From: JAFGED01 sp964551295
GTDB taxonomy: Bacteria; Chloroflexota; Anaerolineae; B4-G1
Assembly: GCA_964551295.1 (NCBI GenBank)
Contig: CAZKDJ010000229.1
Span: 1 to 6,272 of the forward strand
Direction: 5' to 3'
Length of the DNA stretch: 6,272 bases
Position numbers and translations under genes: made by a program
Shown here: one piece after another, positions 6,271 to 6,272 of the stretch
Position numbering within the stretch: position 1 is the first letter of the stretch
Layout: each line of letters opens with the position of its first letter
The notes under the pieces: generated by a model
Seen by the model: the letters and a program-made list of their open reading frames with translations, nothing else
Database searches by the model: none
Told to the model about the DNA's origin: nothing

Positions 6271-6272
6271 TG

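Noticed and set aside
6056..6271. Minus-strand frame open from the right edge for 71 codons, ending in a short hydrophobic stretch
   Set aside because: It would run through the intrinsic terminator and the extended -10 element, and its composition is not convincing as protein.

Overview
The window looks like ordinary chromosomal DNA from a moderately GC-rich bacterium. The strongest content is a compact three-gene minus-strand operon. Nothing in the sequence names the organism. The operon type, a PD40-type propeller remnant and a stand-alone receiver protein together fit Chloroflexota (Anaerolineae-like) reasonably well, but that is inference and should be held loosely.

Layout from left to right. 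Positions 1-54 may hold the last codons of a plus-strand gene cut by the window edge. Positions 62-4772 hold the operon, transcribed right to left: a MoxR-type AAA+ ATPase (3807-4772), a DUF58 protein (2461-3777) and a large membrane-anchored transglutaminase-like protein (62-2464). The ATPase has a clear ribosome binding site and a plausible extended -10 promoter at 4821-4849. The DUF58 and transglutaminase genes share a GTGA stop/start overlap. Positions 4773-5135 are a lower-GC spacer with no convincing gene. Positions 5136-5550 (plus strand) carry the C-terminal part of a PD40/WD40-like beta-propeller protein, lacking its 5' part and broken by a frameshift near 5295. It meets, tail to tail, a minus-strand single-domain response regulator (5562-5939). 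That gene has a putative promoter and a strong Shine-Dalgarno sequence upstream, the latter pointing to an alternative TTG start at 6035. An intrinsic terminator at 6105-6140 reads leftwards and should end transcripts arriving from a minus-strand gene beyond the right edge; 6229-6270 may be that gene's last codons.

How the genes work together. In MoxR/DUF58/transglutaminase modules the ATPase is thought to act as a chaperone-like remodeller, the DUF58 protein as its partner, and the transglutaminase-like protein as an envelope enzyme with its catalytic domain outside the membrane. The family's substrates are largely unknown. The response regulator has no kinase or output domain beside it and is separated from the operon by the propeller remnant, so no functional link is claimed. 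I found no CRISPR array, tRNA, rRNA, insertion sequence or new multi-gene system. The points most worth a second look are the broken propeller gene, the start-site conflict of the response regulator, and the terminator/promoter junction at its upstream side.
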